A DNA stretch of 64,000 nucleotides. Source: Candidatus Heimdallarchaeota archaeon (lineage in GTDB: Archaea > Asgardarchaeota > Heimdallarchaeia > Heimdallarchaeales > Kariarchaeaceae). A program made the position numbers and the translations under genes. The notes under the pieces are model-generated. The model was not told where the DNA came from, made no database searches, and saw only the letters and a program-made list of their open reading frames with translations. Positions 9,103 to 18,793 of this stretch are shown one piece after another. The stretch is taken from contig JADCLS010000005.1 of assembly GCA_026702845.1 (NCBI GenBank), positions 248,001-312,000 on the forward strand, given 5' to 3'. Each line of letters opens with the position of its first letter. The stretch's first letter is position 1.

Positions 9103-10017
9103 TTAATTGCTATGAGATTTTACAGAAAAATCAAATATATCGAATCTTGAATAATGACCTGAAATATCAAGATTTTGCCGTTCTTGTATCACAGTATCTT
9201 GATCAAGATCTGCATAGAGGATCCCTTCATCGTCAATCATTGGCCCTGCTATCACAGTTCCTTTTGGATTTACAATCATTGAACCTCCGTTTTGCCAGGT
9301 GCTTCTTTTCATCATCTCCTCTTTCATGGGAAATTCCTCATCTGATAAATGTTCCATATCCTTGGATCGTAATAATCCACTGGCTGAGATCACCCAGCTC
9401 CTCCCTTCGAGTGCGATAAACCTAGAGATGTCTTTGGTGAGTGAATCTGATCCAGGCCAAACAGCAATATGGATCACCTCTCCCAATCTATGCAGAGCAG
9501 CCCGTGCCAATGGTAACCAGTTTTCCCAGCAGTTGAGTGATCCAATCTTACCAATAGGTGTATCATACACCTTGAGACCTTGAGCATCACCATCTGCCCA
9601 AACTAACCGTTCCTCGTAGGTAGGTTTGATCTTCCTGTGTCTTCCAAGTAGCTGCCCTTTAGCTATGGTGATGATGGTTGCATACACAGAGCTAGTGCCT
9701 TGTTCAAGTATTCCCCCGATCAACATCACTCTCTTTTGATCACTGATCTCCCTCATCTCAGATATGATAGGATCATCAAGTGAAACTGCCTCCCTCCAGT
9801 ACAACGCATACATCTTTTTCTGGGTGGCATCATTGAATTTTGCGCCACCACTTGGCGATAGCCATTGAGGATATCCAGGAATCAGGGTTTCTCCCCAGGT
9901 GATGATGTTAGCCTGATTTTCCACAGCTTCAAGTATCTTCTCTTTCAATTTTTGCCAGGTTTTCTGTTTATTCAAAAATACAGGGGCAATCTGTATCGCT
10001 GCAACTTTTACGATCAT
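9103..10017 (-). CDS. Nitrilase-family carbon-nitrogen hydrolase
   Basis: 304 residues, the usual length for the family. The catalytic triad is readable: Glu in Trp-Gly-Glu-Thr (about residue 43), Lys in His-Arg-Lys-Ile-Lys-Pro-Thr (about 128-134) and Cys in Leu-Asn-Cys-Trp-Glu-Asn (about 162). The Cys-Trp-Glu-Asn context is that of aliphatic/aromatic nitrilases and cyanide-processing enzymes, not amidases. It probably converts a nitrile to an acid plus ammonia in the cytoplasm; the substrate is unknown. The upstream gap contains an inverted repeat TACCT-ATA-AGGTA (10063-10075). Confidence 0.88.
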   Translation of the reverse strand: MIVKVAAIQIAPVFLNKQKTWQKLKEKILEAVENQANIITWGETLIPGYPQWLSPSGGAKFNDATQKKMYALYWREAVSLDDPIISEMREISDQKRVMLIGGILEQGTSSVYATIITIAKGQLLGRHRKIKPTYEERLVWADGDAQGLKVYDTPIGKIGSLNCWENWLPLARAALHRLGEVIHIAVWPGSDSLTKDISRFIALEGRSWVISASGLLRSKDMEHLSDEEFPMKEEMMKRSTWQNGGSMIVNPKGTVIAGPMIDDEGILYADLDQDTVIQERQNLDISGHYSRFDIFDFSVKSHSN

Positions 10018-10159
10018 ACGATTAGTATTGAGAGAGAATATATAGCCGATTCTATGATAAAATACCTATAAGGTAATATTTAGAAAAATAAGTCGGGATT
10101 TAATGATCCAGACTGCACATCAAAAGTTTTACAAAAAATGTAATGATTGATATAGGTCA

Positions 10160-13100
10160 GTGGATTTTAATTTCTTCATGAGGAAATACCATTTCATCTT
10201 GCTATTCATATTAATAATCCCATCACCTTTTACAGGGGTTCATGCTAAGCAGGATCAAAACACGAATGATGAACTTTTAACGGAATCATTTACAGAGGGA
10301 GGATTCCTAGCCAGTACTTATACAATAACCTTTGAGGATATGGATTCTGATAATCTAATTGATAATGTTTTACTAGAAGTCGATGTCAGCTCCGAAGGAT
10401 CAACATCAATTGATGTTACACTAGATATCTATGATACAAATTACTCCTCAACAATTTTCTTGAAATTTATGCAATTCTATTTCTCTGGTGGTACAAATAC
10501 TATCACCATTAACATACCTGGATATATCTTTGCTGATTCCACAGATACATCAATCACCTTTGATATACGGGGAACTGGGTGTGACGAAGATGGATGTAAG
10601 ACCTTTGAGTCCATCAGCAAGGATATAGAGAATCCTAAGACATGGGATAGTGAACCAGTAAGTGCATATAATTACTATTATGAATTGGTTGATGAGGATG
10701 ATGATCAACTCTATGATTATCTTATATTGATTGTTGAACTCAATTTCACCCAAGAAGCCAAAATTCGAGGTCAATTCAAGGCATATGTGGAAAATGAAAA
10801 GTTTTACGAAATAAATGAATATTTAGAACAATTACCTGGAAGTCATAATTTCACGGTTTCCATTCCGGGACACGAAATTAGAAAATTGGGTTATACAGGT
10901 GATATTCTTATAAATTCAGATTTCTATCTCAATATGGGTGTTTATCAGATAGCAATCTCCTCTTTAGATTTCACTATACCTGATATAAATTCAGCAGAAT
11001 TCCAGCAATATCCGGTCTACATGGATTTTAATGCTATATTAATAGAATATGAAGATTTGGACGATCCTGCCGATGGCACAGGAGATGTAGTAGTTCTTAC
11101 CCTACCTGTGATATCAAAGCTGAATGACTCCTTCTATATTGATATATCCATTTATGTGAATTTTGAAGATGAGTATGTTTCATCAGACTACGAGACTTTT
11201 CTAATCAATTCCCCAGGTATGTACAATATCACATTCAAATTTCCTTATTTCCAGTTCAAGGAAACGGGAATATACTCTTTTAAAATATCAGGGTACACCT
11301 ACAGTGAATTTTTGGGACAAGAGATTTATGAAGCTGAGATAGATGTGAATAAGTTGGATAGAATACCAATTTCAGTGATTGAGAACAGTTATGAGGTGAA
11401 TTTTGTGGATAGTGATGCCAATGGCTTATATAATTACATAGAGCTGAGTATTGAGGTCAATTATATCCAGATAGAAGAATTTGAGATCCGACTAACAGGT
11501 ATTATGGCAAATGACTATGGCAATATTGAGTACAAAACAACATTTTTTGATGAGTTAGGCGAGGGTAGACATACATTATCCATTATCTTCCCCTTGTATG
11601 CCGTAATTGTGCATGAACTCGATGGAGAGATAACCTATCAATTGGAAATCTCTATCTATACAAGTATGGGTTCAATGTCATTGGATTCATTTGTATTACT
11701 TAAGCAAACCAATTCCTCAGATTTTGATGAGTCTCCATTGACGCTAGTGGAGAACTCGATGACTGTTGAATTGCGTGATACTGATTTTAATAGCAAGTAT
11801 GATGACATTCTTGTCTCAATTGAACTTAGCACCACTGTGGAAGCATTGATCTTGTTGGAATTGACCATCACTGGTCCTTTCTTTTACAGTGGAAAATCCA
11901 AATTATCTTTATTACCGATCGGTACTAGTACAGTTAGTATATCCATACCTGCTAATAAGGTGAGGGCTGATCAGTATAGTGGAGATTTGACTTTTATACT
12001 TGGTATTATGGTGGAGAGTTATGATGACTGGTATCATATAGATTCACAGAACGAGGATTTGTATATCGATTATGAAGATTTCGATGATCCTCAGGTGGTG
12101 TTTGATCCAGACAGAGAAATAATTGCAGAGAGTATGGATCTGAACTCTAACGGATTTTATGATGTACTGACCTTGAGAATTCCTGTCATCATCAATGATT
12201 ATGAACCAGTAAATATCCGTTTATCACTATATCAGGATAGTCTTATACTCTATGTTACATTCACCTACATGCCACGAAGAGGAGATAGTTATGCAGAATA
12301 CAGCATAGGCTCTGGAATAATCAAAAATGGTCTTTCAAGTGATGCTTGTACTGTAAATGTATTGCTTAAGGATCTTGATGGGAATAGGATTGGCACACGT
12401 GAAGAAACCTTAAATTCTATAGATCCAGACGAATATGATGATTATGCTGCCTCGGTTGATGATTTTAGTAGTTCTCATGAGATATGGGATGTTAATGGAG
12501 ATTCAGTGGGTGATTGGCTCAATATTAGCATATCTGTGAATTTTCGTTTAAGTGGAGAGTATAGTATTCTTGCCCTGATAGAACTAGGTGGAGAGGAAAC
12601 TACAGAAGGATTACCCCTGAGCAGTCAAATACGAGTTTCAAGTCCTGGAACTCAAAGAGTTGATCTCATGCTTAATGCTCTTTATATTAATGAGTTCAAG
12701 ATCCAAAATTACACCATACTTGAACTCTACATATCCAGTGGAGAGTATTATGAGAACATCCCAATAATATTTGATGGAGATACTTATACAATTAACAGAA
12801 CTAATCTTGGCGGTACACCAACCATTATTGGTACAACCTTGTCTTCCGGAGATACTCTCACTTACCTCATGGGATCATATGTGTTATTCAATAGTCATGA
12901 AATCATCTACCATGAAACAATTGAGATAAATGTTATCTCAGAAGATGGAAATATTCTGACTATTGATTTAACTGGTGAAGACAATTTCCAGATTTTGGAG
13001 GTGGATAAATCAAGCAGATATTTACGTGATCAAGAAAATTTTCCCTTCCAGCTTGATCCAAGTAAATTATCCCTAGGGGTTTGGTTGGATCCCTATGTAG

Positions 13101-13441
13101 GCAGTTATTTAGATTTATATGCCATGGTGACTGCTGAAACGACCTTTGAGCTTGAAAATGGAGAAATACTGGATTGTTGGTTAATAACTGATGGATTTGA
13201 TAACTATCTATACGAGAAGAGCACAGGCGTGCTAGTAACTATGCATATGTTAGGACAATTATATATACTGAAAGAAACAAATATGGGTATAGCTAACCCT
13301 GTGGTTATCACACCAGTTATTACAAACAGCAATAGTGAAGATGCGGGATTTCTAGCTATTCCTATGCATTTCTATATCATAGGCCTTGTTATTATTGTAG
13401 TAACTAAAAGAAAACATTCGAAGTCATTCAAGCCCTATTAG
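10160..13441 (+). CDS. Large repeat-built surface protein with C-terminal anchor
   Basis: 1093 residues. Signal peptide at about 8-30. The ectodomain contains about seven copies of a ~120-residue beta unit, each opened by an Asp-rich calcium-type loop such as Asp-Ser-Asp-x-Asn-Gly-Leu-Tyr-Asn followed by a Leu-x-Ile-x-Val strand. Copies begin near residues 55, 175, 300, 415, 535, 660 and 775. A distinct ~200-residue C-terminal module precedes a hydrophobic helix and Thr-Lys-Arg-Lys-His. I infer a calcium-stabilised stalk or surface-layer-like protein. The GH97 enzyme follows 85 bp downstream on the same strand, so a role in glycan binding is possible but unproven. Confidence 0.75.
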   Translation: MDFNFFMRKYHFILLFILIIPSPFTGVHAKQDQNTNDELLTESFTEGGFLASTYTITFEDMDSDNLIDNVLLEVDVSSEGSTSIDVTLDIYDTNYSSTIFLKFMQFYFSGGTNTITINIPGYIFADSTDTSITFDIRGTGCDEDGCKTFESISKDIENPKTWDSEPVSAYNYYYELVDEDDDQLYDYLILIVELNFTQEAKIRGQFKAYVENEKFYEINEYLEQLPGSHNFTVSIPGHEIRKLGYTGDILINSDFYLNMGVYQIAISSLDFTIPDINSAEFQQYPVYMDFNAILIEYEDLDDPADGTGDVVVLTLPVISKLNDSFYIDISIYVNFEDEYVSSDYETFLINSPGMYNITFKFPYFQFKETGIYSFKISGYTYSEFLGQEIYEAEIDVNKLDRIPISVIENSYEVNFVDSDANGLYNYIELSIEVNYIQIEEFEIRLTGIMANDYGNIEYKTTFFDELGEGRHTLSIIFPLYAVIVHELDGEITYQLEISIYTSMGSMSLDSFVLLKQTNSSDFDESPLTLVENSMTVELRDTDFNSKYDDILVSIELSTTVEALILLELTITGPFFYSGKSKLSLLPIGTSTVSISIPANKVRADQYSGDLTFILGIMVESYDDWYHIDSQNEDLYIDYEDFDDPQVVFDPDREIIAESMDLNSNGFYDVLTLRIPVIINDYEPVNIRLSLYQDSLILYVTFTYMPRRGDSYAEYSIGSGIIKNGLSSDACTVNVLLKDLDGNRIGTREETLNSIDPDEYDDYAASVDDFSSSHEIWDVNGDSVGDWLNISISVNFRLSGEYSILALIELGGEETTEGLPLSSQIRVSSPGTQRVDLMLNALYINEFKIQNYTILELYISSGEYYENIPIIFDGDTYTINRTNLGGTPTIIGTTLSSGDTLTYLMGSYVLFNSHEIIYHETIEINVISEDGNILTIDLTGEDNFQILEVDKSSRYLRDQENFPFQLDPSKLSLGVWLDPYVGSYLDLYAMVTAETTFELENGEILDCWLITDGFDNYLYEKSTGVLVTMHMLGQLYILKETNMGIANPVVITPVITNSNSEDAGFLAIPMHFYIIGLVIIVVTKRKHSKSFKPY

Positions 13442-13526
13442 CATACATCATCAAGCATTTTCAAAGTCAATTTGACAAGCAATGTATTTAGTACATAAAT
13501 TGTGATATATTCGATTAAGCGACCAA

Positions 13527-15728
13527 ATGCAATTAAATTCATTCCTGCCTACTTCTTGTATGAGACTGTTCCCGCTAGTGGCTCTGATAATTATCTTCTC
13601 GTTGTCAACTGATTATCAAGCAGAAATTTCATTACAAATCAATGATACTTATATTAGCTCTCCTGAGGAAAATATTACCCTCGATTTTAATCTCAATCAA
13701 GGAGTTCCTCAATACAGTGTGGAGTTCAAGGGAGAAACAATTATTGAACTCTCCTCATTGGGATTTGAATTAGAGAATCAAACGGATATGAAAACTGGAT
13801 TCACTCTGCAAAGGACTGAGACCGTGCAAGTAGATGATACCTGGTATCCTGTTTGGGGACAGCATGACACAATTAGAAATGGATATACCGAACTCAAGAT
13901 TGAGCTGATAGACGATTTGAACAGGTTATTGAACATCTATTTCAGAACCTATGATGATGGTATAGCATTCAGGTATGAGTTTCCTAAACAGGAAAATTTA
14001 CATCAATTCAATATCACCAATGAGGTAACTGAATTTGTTGTCAATGAAGATCCTACCTGCTGGTGGATACCAGATGATTTTGATAGTTATGAACATCTGT
14101 ACACTGAGAGTAGCTTATCCAAGGCTCTATCTGAGGGGGTGAACACTCCTTTTACCTGTAGACGTGATGATAATATTCATTTCAGTATCCACGAGGCTGC
14201 ATTAACCAACTACTCCGGAATGACGCTTAAAGGAGAGGGAACAACAGCTATCAGCTCATTAGTACCATACTATGGATCCAACATAAAGGTGATTGCATCC
14301 ACTCCTTTTGTTACCCCCTGGAGAACTATTCAGCTGGGTGATGATCCCTCAGACCTACTAGAATCCAATCTCATTCTCAACCTCAATGAGCCTAATACGA
14401 TTAAAGATACCAGCTGGATCACACCAAGCACCTACATGGGGGTGTGGTGGTCCATGCATCTCAAACTGGAGACCTGGGAGGAGGGATTCAGACACGGTGC
14501 AACTACTGCAAATGTAAAAACCTATGTGGATACTTGTGTCCGATTAAGTTGTGGTGCTGTGTTGGTTGAGGGGTGGAATACAGGATGGGATAATTGGGCT
14601 CAGCAGAACCTCACCGAGCCAACTAGTGATTATGATATTGATGCAGTTGTGCAATATGCTCATGAGCGTGATATTGAAATCATCGGGCATCTTGAAACAG
14701 GTGGAAATCTCACGAATTATTTGAAACAGGGGATAAGGGAGGTTTTTGAGTACTTCAAATCCAAGGGAATACATATGGTGAAAACTGGATATGCAGGTGT
14801 GCAGCCAACTAATCGCATTCTTACCCCAGATATGGGGATACAACATCATCATGGCCAGTATATGGTTAATCATTATCGCGAGGTGGTGCAACAAGCTGCT
14901 GAATTGGGGATCATGATCAATGTCCATGAGCCTATAAAACCGACAGGAATTGAACGAACCTATCCAAACATGATGACCCGGGAGGGCGTGAGAGGTATGG
15001 AATATAATGCATGGGGCAATCCGGGCAATAATCCAACTCATACCACTCTCCTCCCCTTCACCCGATTATTGGCTGGTTCTGCAGATTATACACCTGGGAT
15101 CTTCAATTTTGATTTTGTGACCAGAAACAGACACTCCACTCTTGCACATCAACTTGCCTTGTATGTCACCTTACACAGCCCCTGGCAGATGATGGCAGAT
15201 CTAGCACAGAGCTATTATGTGGATCGATCAATAGATAATGCATTACGTGAAGAAACCCGTTTCCTCAAACAGATTCCGACCAGCTGGGATAATACTATAG
15301 GATTGGACTCAATTGTCGGAGAGTATGTAAGTATAGCTAGGAATAAAGGTACACAATGGTATGTAGGGGCAACTTCCAATGAAGAGTCAAGAATGATTCA
15401 AATTGAACTTGATTTTCTTGGGGATCAGGAGTACTATGCAATCATATACCAAGATGCCTCGAATGCAGATTACCAAACCAACCCTGATGCAGTGGATATG
15501 TATGCAACAAAGGTCTCAAAAGGCGATGTTTTGGATATAACTATGCAACGTGGTGGAGGAGTGGCTCTGCATATCCTACCAGCGTCTGAGGTAGATATGG
15601 AGTACATTCTGGGTATACTAAGACCGAGTAGTAGTGAAATTGCAGATACACCATTTGTATTGTCTCTACATCTATTGTTGATGGGGATGCTTGGCAAGAG
15701 AAAGAATATTGTCAAATTTCAGACTTAA
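13527..15728 (+). CDS. Secreted glycoside hydrolase family 97 enzyme
   Basis: 733 residues, close to characterised GH97 proteins (about 640-740). Signal peptide at 12-32. The N-terminal beta domain shows the GH97-like phrase Trp-Tyr-Pro-Val-Trp-Gly and Phe-Arg-Thr-Tyr-Asp-Asp-Gly-Ile-Ala-Phe-Arg. The barrel starts around Tyr-Met-Gly-Val-Trp-Trp-Ser-Met-His and has Glu-Gly-Trp-Asn-Thr-Gly-Trp-Asp, Val-Lys-Thr-Gly-Tyr and Asn-Val-His-Glu. It ends with a short hydrophobic segment and Lys-Arg-Lys, suggesting surface anchoring. GH97 members cleave alpha-glucosides or alpha-galactosides; the exact substrate cannot be read from sequence. It overlaps the convergent gene at 15712 by 17 bp. Confidence 0.88.
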   Translation: MQLNSFLPTSCMRLFPLVALIIIFSLSTDYQAEISLQINDTYISSPEENITLDFNLNQGVPQYSVEFKGETIIELSSLGFELENQTDMKTGFTLQRTETVQVDDTWYPVWGQHDTIRNGYTELKIELIDDLNRLLNIYFRTYDDGIAFRYEFPKQENLHQFNITNEVTEFVVNEDPTCWWIPDDFDSYEHLYTESSLSKALSEGVNTPFTCRRDDNIHFSIHEAALTNYSGMTLKGEGTTAISSLVPYYGSNIKVIASTPFVTPWRTIQLGDDPSDLLESNLILNLNEPNTIKDTSWITPSTYMGVWWSMHLKLETWEEGFRHGATTANVKTYVDTCVRLSCGAVLVEGWNTGWDNWAQQNLTEPTSDYDIDAVVQYAHERDIEIIGHLETGGNLTNYLKQGIREVFEYFKSKGIHMVKTGYAGVQPTNRILTPDMGIQHHHGQYMVNHYREVVQQAAELGIMINVHEPIKPTGIERTYPNMMTREGVRGMEYNAWGNPGNNPTHTTLLPFTRLLAGSADYTPGIFNFDFVTRNRHSTLAHQLALYVTLHSPWQMMADLAQSYYVDRSIDNALREETRFLKQIPTSWDNTIGLDSIVGEYVSIARNKGTQWYVGATSNEESRMIQIELDFLGDQEYYAIIYQDASNADYQTNPDAVDMYATKVSKGDVLDITMQRGGGVALHILPASEVDMEYILGILRPSSSEIADTPFVLSLHLLLMGMLGKRKNIVKFQT

Positions 15729-16371
15729 AATCAATTCTACGACTACTCGTTCCTGTAATCTCATTATAGCTCTTTAAATTATACGTGATGGGCTCCTGCT
15801 CCCAACCCAGATACAACAGAGCTGTAATAGCATGTAATCGTTGTGTGAGAATTTTCTTAATACCTTCAATATTTCCTTCCTTCCATAATTGACATTCTTT
15901 TTCCTGTGGTTCAACTTCCTCTGAAAAATTGAGTTGTATCAGCTCTTTCAGGCTCTGTCGCTCATAAGTTTTATCCTCTACAAGTTTGGAAAGGTCAATG
16001 ATTTTGTGCTTGAGATCATGAAATTCCTTGTATGAGAGATAGGGTGATAGAACGGCAAATTTTTCCAGTAAATCAAAACCGATAATTACATCATAATTAT
16101 CTATCGTATTTTCGAAATCTCCAGTATCATCCTCATTGAAAAATTGTATCTTAGGGCCTTTGGAGAAGGTAAGTAGTGCTAACTGTGCTATTTTTCTTTT
16201 CTCATTTATGGAATCTCTTTTCAGGTCTCTATCGAGTGTTTTCATGGAAGCCCAAGCTGGATTGACATCAGTATAATCCAACTGGGTGGCTAATTCAAGA
16301 AAAACTAATTTCTTCTTCTTTCGACCTAGTGTTTTCTCCATCCCGGAGATAATCTGCTCAATCTTGCTCAT
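15712..16371 (-). CDS. RNase H-fold exonuclease-like protein, catalytic residues doubtful
   Basis: 219 residues. The pattern Val-Phe-Leu-Glu-Leu-Ala-Thr-Gln near the start, Tyr-Asp-Val-Ile-Ile-Gly-Phe-Asp-Leu-Leu-Glu-Lys-Phe in the middle, Ile-Ile-Asp-Leu-Ser, and Leu-Trp-Lys-Glu-Gly later follows the YprB-type DEDD exonuclease fold (normally Phe-Asp-Leu-Glu-Thr and Gly-Phe-Asn-x-x-x-Phe-Asp). The first Asp and the Phe-Asp Asp seem replaced, so it may be inactive or bind nucleic acid only. The fold assignment is inference. Its 3' end overlaps the GH97 gene tail-to-tail. Confidence 0.55.
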   Translation of the reverse strand: MSKIEQIISGMEKTLGRKKKKLVFLELATQLDYTDVNPAWASMKTLDRDLKRDSINEKRKIAQLALLTFSKGPKIQFFNEDDTGDFENTIDNYDVIIGFDLLEKFAVLSPYLSYKEFHDLKHKIIDLSKLVEDKTYERQSLKELIQLNFSEEVEPQEKECQLWKEGNIEGIKKILTQRLHAITALLYLGWEQEPITYNLKSYNEITGTSSRRIDFKSEI

Positions 16372-16527
16372 AATAAGGTAATACCTCTATAATTATTAGG
16401 TTCATTAAGTCATCTACATCGAATTGGAGGAGATTGCAAGTAATTATAAAAAACCTTCAATTAGCAGTATGTGTGATAACCTCCAGTATGACGTAAACTA
16501 ATCAGATCTGAGATGTTGGATCGTTAT

Positions 16528-16722
16528 TCAAATTCTTTGCTTTGGGTAACATTCATCACACACCATGAGCACCTTGTTAGTTACTCCATACAAGGTATGA
16601 TATGGTATTGCAATGTAGTGACTGTGACGTGTGCAGATCAGATTATTGCAGAAGTGACAGGTACTAAGGTGTGCTGTTTCATTACACTGGCAGCAATGAA
16701 GTAATTCCTTAAGGATACTCAT
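16528..16722 (-). CDS. Small zinc-finger protein
   Basis: 64 residues with four ordered ligand pairs: Cys-x-x-Cys, Cys-x-x-Cys, Cys-x-x-His and Cys-x-x-Cys. This is the cross-brace spacing of B-box/FYVE-like fingers. The regular ligands favour the minus strand over the overlapping plus-strand frame. No membrane helix. Probably a protein- or lipid-interaction module; no known partner. Confidence 0.55.
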   Translation of the reverse strand: MSILKELLHCCQCNETAHLSTCHFCNNLICTRHSHYIAIPYHTLYGVTNKVLMVCDECYPKQRI

Positions 16723-16899
16723 GCGATCACCACGTAATATAGCGCATTCTAAAGATATAAGGATAGTGCCGACAAAACCGCGCTTTGATTCCGAAATAGC
16801 AGAATTTGGATAAATTACGATTGATTATCCTAAAATAGAGATTGGATTATAGATATCCAAAGCTATAACTACATAAATCAGCATATTTACTATAAGTAT

Positions 16900-18228
16900 A
16901 TGGATAGTCCTCAGAATAAATCCTCAGTATCAGAAATATTGAGAAACCGTGATTTCTCAAAAATGTTTATTGGTGGAGCGATATCAGATATAGGATCATA
17001 TTTCACCTTTATTGCCATGATGTTTCTGGCACTTGAAATCACCGAACCTTTGGGTGAGGAGCTATCAACACAGAAAGTGTCATTAATTATCGTAGTAATG
17101 GCCATCCCCTCAATTGTTCTGGGTCCATTTGCAGGTGCAATAGTAGATAGGTTTGACAGAAAGAAAATGATGTACAGTATGGATATTATTGGAGCATTAG
17201 CTTCTGCTGGACTTGTTTATGTCGCTTTATTTTCTCAAAATATTAATCACATCTATGCATTTGCCATATTCTCATCAGTAGTAAGACTGTTTTTCTATCC
17301 GGCTAGAGGAGCATCCATACCAAAGGTAATTAATAACCCCCAGGATCTGGTTTCAGCTAATGGGTTTATACAGATTTTTGCACAGGCATCAAGAGTAATT
17401 GGCCCTGCAATTGCAGGATTTGTGATTAACTGGTTGGGGTTGGCGAGTGCATTTATCATTGATGGTATCTCATTTTTCATCTCAGCATTGCTTATTTTCA
17501 GTATCAAAACTGATCTCCGCCCTGAAGTACAGGGCATCATGAGTGTAAAACAGGTGATGGTAGATATGAAGTATGGATTTGAGATAGTTATCAAAGATAG
17601 AACATTGATGTTTATAGTTAGTTTCTTCTCCCTGATAATTCTAGTTGTTGGAGCGATTGATCCACTATTTACACCTTATCTAAATTTTGAATTTGGTATG
17701 GGTGAAAAGGAATTTGGAACAATTATGAGTGTTTCAGCCATTTCTGGATTACTTGCATCACTAATCATCACTGCGAGGGGTGACATAAAGAACAAATTGC
17801 CCTTCATAGTCAGTGCTGCATTCATTATTGGCTCTTCATTGATAATCCTTGGATTGGCACCATTTCTACCACTTCCCATGCTTTGGCTCTATGTCGGAAT
17901 GGCAGTTGTTGGAGTGATAAATGTGATATTTTCCATCCCACTGTCTGCATTACTGCAAACGATTGTTCCAAGCAAGGATCTGGGAAAGGTGAATGGGTTG
18001 ATGGGGATGGCTATATCGATGTTTCAGATGGTGGGAGCTGGGATTGCCGCAGTGATTGCCGGATACATTACTATCAGCGTTATTTACTCTGGAATAGGAA
18101 TCATCACCATGATAATAGGTGTTTTCTTCTTAGTTTACATGGTACAAACTAAATTAAATCAGGAGACTATTGCTAGGGAGCATAAAATTATCAGCCAATC
18201 TGGTTATTATGAACAAAAACTAGGATAA
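16900..18228 (+). CDS. Major facilitator superfamily transporter
   Basis: 442 residues with 11-12 membrane helices. The MFS loop signature appears as Gly-x-x-x-Asp-Arg-Phe-Asp-Arg-Lys-Lys (about residue 83-93) after helix two. Overall layout resembles the enterobactin-exporter/MFS_3 group (N-terminal Phe-Ser-Lys-Met-Phe-Ile-Gly...Ser-Asp-Ile-Gly-Ser-Tyr). A drug or small-molecule exporter is likely; the substrate is unknown. Fragments of a second copy survive downstream at 18304-18358 and 20239-20306, showing that this gene was once duplicated. Confidence 0.85.
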   Translation: MDSPQNKSSVSEILRNRDFSKMFIGGAISDIGSYFTFIAMMFLALEITEPLGEELSTQKVSLIIVVMAIPSIVLGPFAGAIVDRFDRKKMMYSMDIIGALASAGLVYVALFSQNINHIYAFAIFSSVVRLFFYPARGASIPKVINNPQDLVSANGFIQIFAQASRVIGPAIAGFVINWLGLASAFIIDGISFFISALLIFSIKTDLRPEVQGIMSVKQVMVDMKYGFEIVIKDRTLMFIVSFFSLIILVVGAIDPLFTPYLNFEFGMGEKEFGTIMSVSAISGLLASLIITARGDIKNKLPFIVSAAFIIGSSLIILGLAPFLPLPMLWLYVGMAVVGVINVIFSIPLSALLQTIVPSKDLGKVNGLMGMAISMFQMVGAGIAAVIAGYITISVIYSGIGIITMIIGVFFLVYMVQTKLNQETIAREHKIISQSGYYEQKLG

Positions 18229-18303
18229 GTTAGTTTTGATATTCACAGCGAGGACATTGCAATCCTTCATTTATAGCATCTAGATATTCATGGAAACAGG
18301 TTG
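18162..18303. repeat. Direct repeat copy A (142 bp)
   Basis: This stretch, from GGAGACTATTGC to AAACAGGTTG, matches 20239-20380 over its length with scattered changes. Copy A spans the intact 3' end of the MFS gene plus a decayed 3' end of the gene now found whole at 20307-21047. Confidence 0.85.
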
Positions 18304-18358
18304 TCTATACAGAAGGTTTCATTGATTATGGTAGTGATGATTGTATTGGGTCCATGAT
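18304..18358 (+). pseudogene. Internal fragment of a second MFS transporter copy
   Basis: The bases from CTATACAGAA to GGGTCCATGAT align with 17062-17128 inside the intact MFS gene, with a short deletion and several substitutions. No open frame remains. It follows repeat copy A directly. Confidence 0.65.
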
Positions 18359-18374
18359 CTATTTTTTGACAAAA

Positions 18375-18670
18375 TATTTTGTTTTGCCTGTTAGTTCATT
18401 CTAACCAGTTGTCGCCAACACTCAATCGAGTTGATCAGAAAGTTGTACAAAAGTACGGTTCCTATGTCCCACTACTCGAGATGGGGTTTCCAGGCTTTCT
18501 GGCAGATCATCCGCTAACTTACGTTGCATTTACCAGTCGTTCTTTCGAACTTATAGACTTCTCTTGCGAGCTTTTGGAAGCTTAATCGCTTTTCCGTACT
18601 CTAGGAGTGACAGGGAAGAAGTTTCCTAGTCCATTATCCTCCAATCATACGATTTTGAGGATAAGATAAC
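18375..18670 (-). ncRNA. rnpB: RNase P RNA-like gene (3' end uncertain)
   Basis: The minus strand has a run of structured-RNA signals and higher GC than the surroundings. Reading 5' to 3': a perfect 8-bp stem (18664-18657 with 18641-18634) in the P3 position, then GGAAACUUC like CR-I. GNRA hairpins follow with GCAA (18570-18561) and GAAA (18550-18539) loops, then a GACUGGUAA segment. A stretch at 18492-18457 (GGAAACCCC...GAGUAGUGGGACAUAGG) matches the bacterial/archaeal P RNA core after P9. Finally CUGGUUAGAAUGAACUAACAGG at 18409-18387 is CR-V-like. The expected P4 pairing of CR-I with CR-V is not evident, and the 3' side borders decayed repeats, so the gene may be damaged or diverged. Confidence 0.65.
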
Positions 18671-18793
18671 TATTATTTTTAGTATTTAAACCCTTGAAGT
18701 TAATTTACTTTCTTCAATATTCTATCAGCGTGAGAATGTGATCTTAATATTTTGTCAAAATTATAACCATGTAAATGAGTAATTGGAGTTGTT

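Noticed and set aside
14544..15041. 165-codon minus-strand frame within the GH97 gene
   Set aside because: The GH97 barrel motifs are on the plus strand; the reverse frame is His/Ile-rich with no motif.
16513..16704. 63-codon plus-strand frame opposite the small zinc-finger gene
   Set aside because: The minus-strand frame has four regular zinc-ligand pairs; the plus-strand frame has no motif.
18379..18585. 68-codon plus-strand open frame
   Set aside because: It lies opposite the RNase P-like RNA; its composition is explained by RNA stems, and it has no protein motif.
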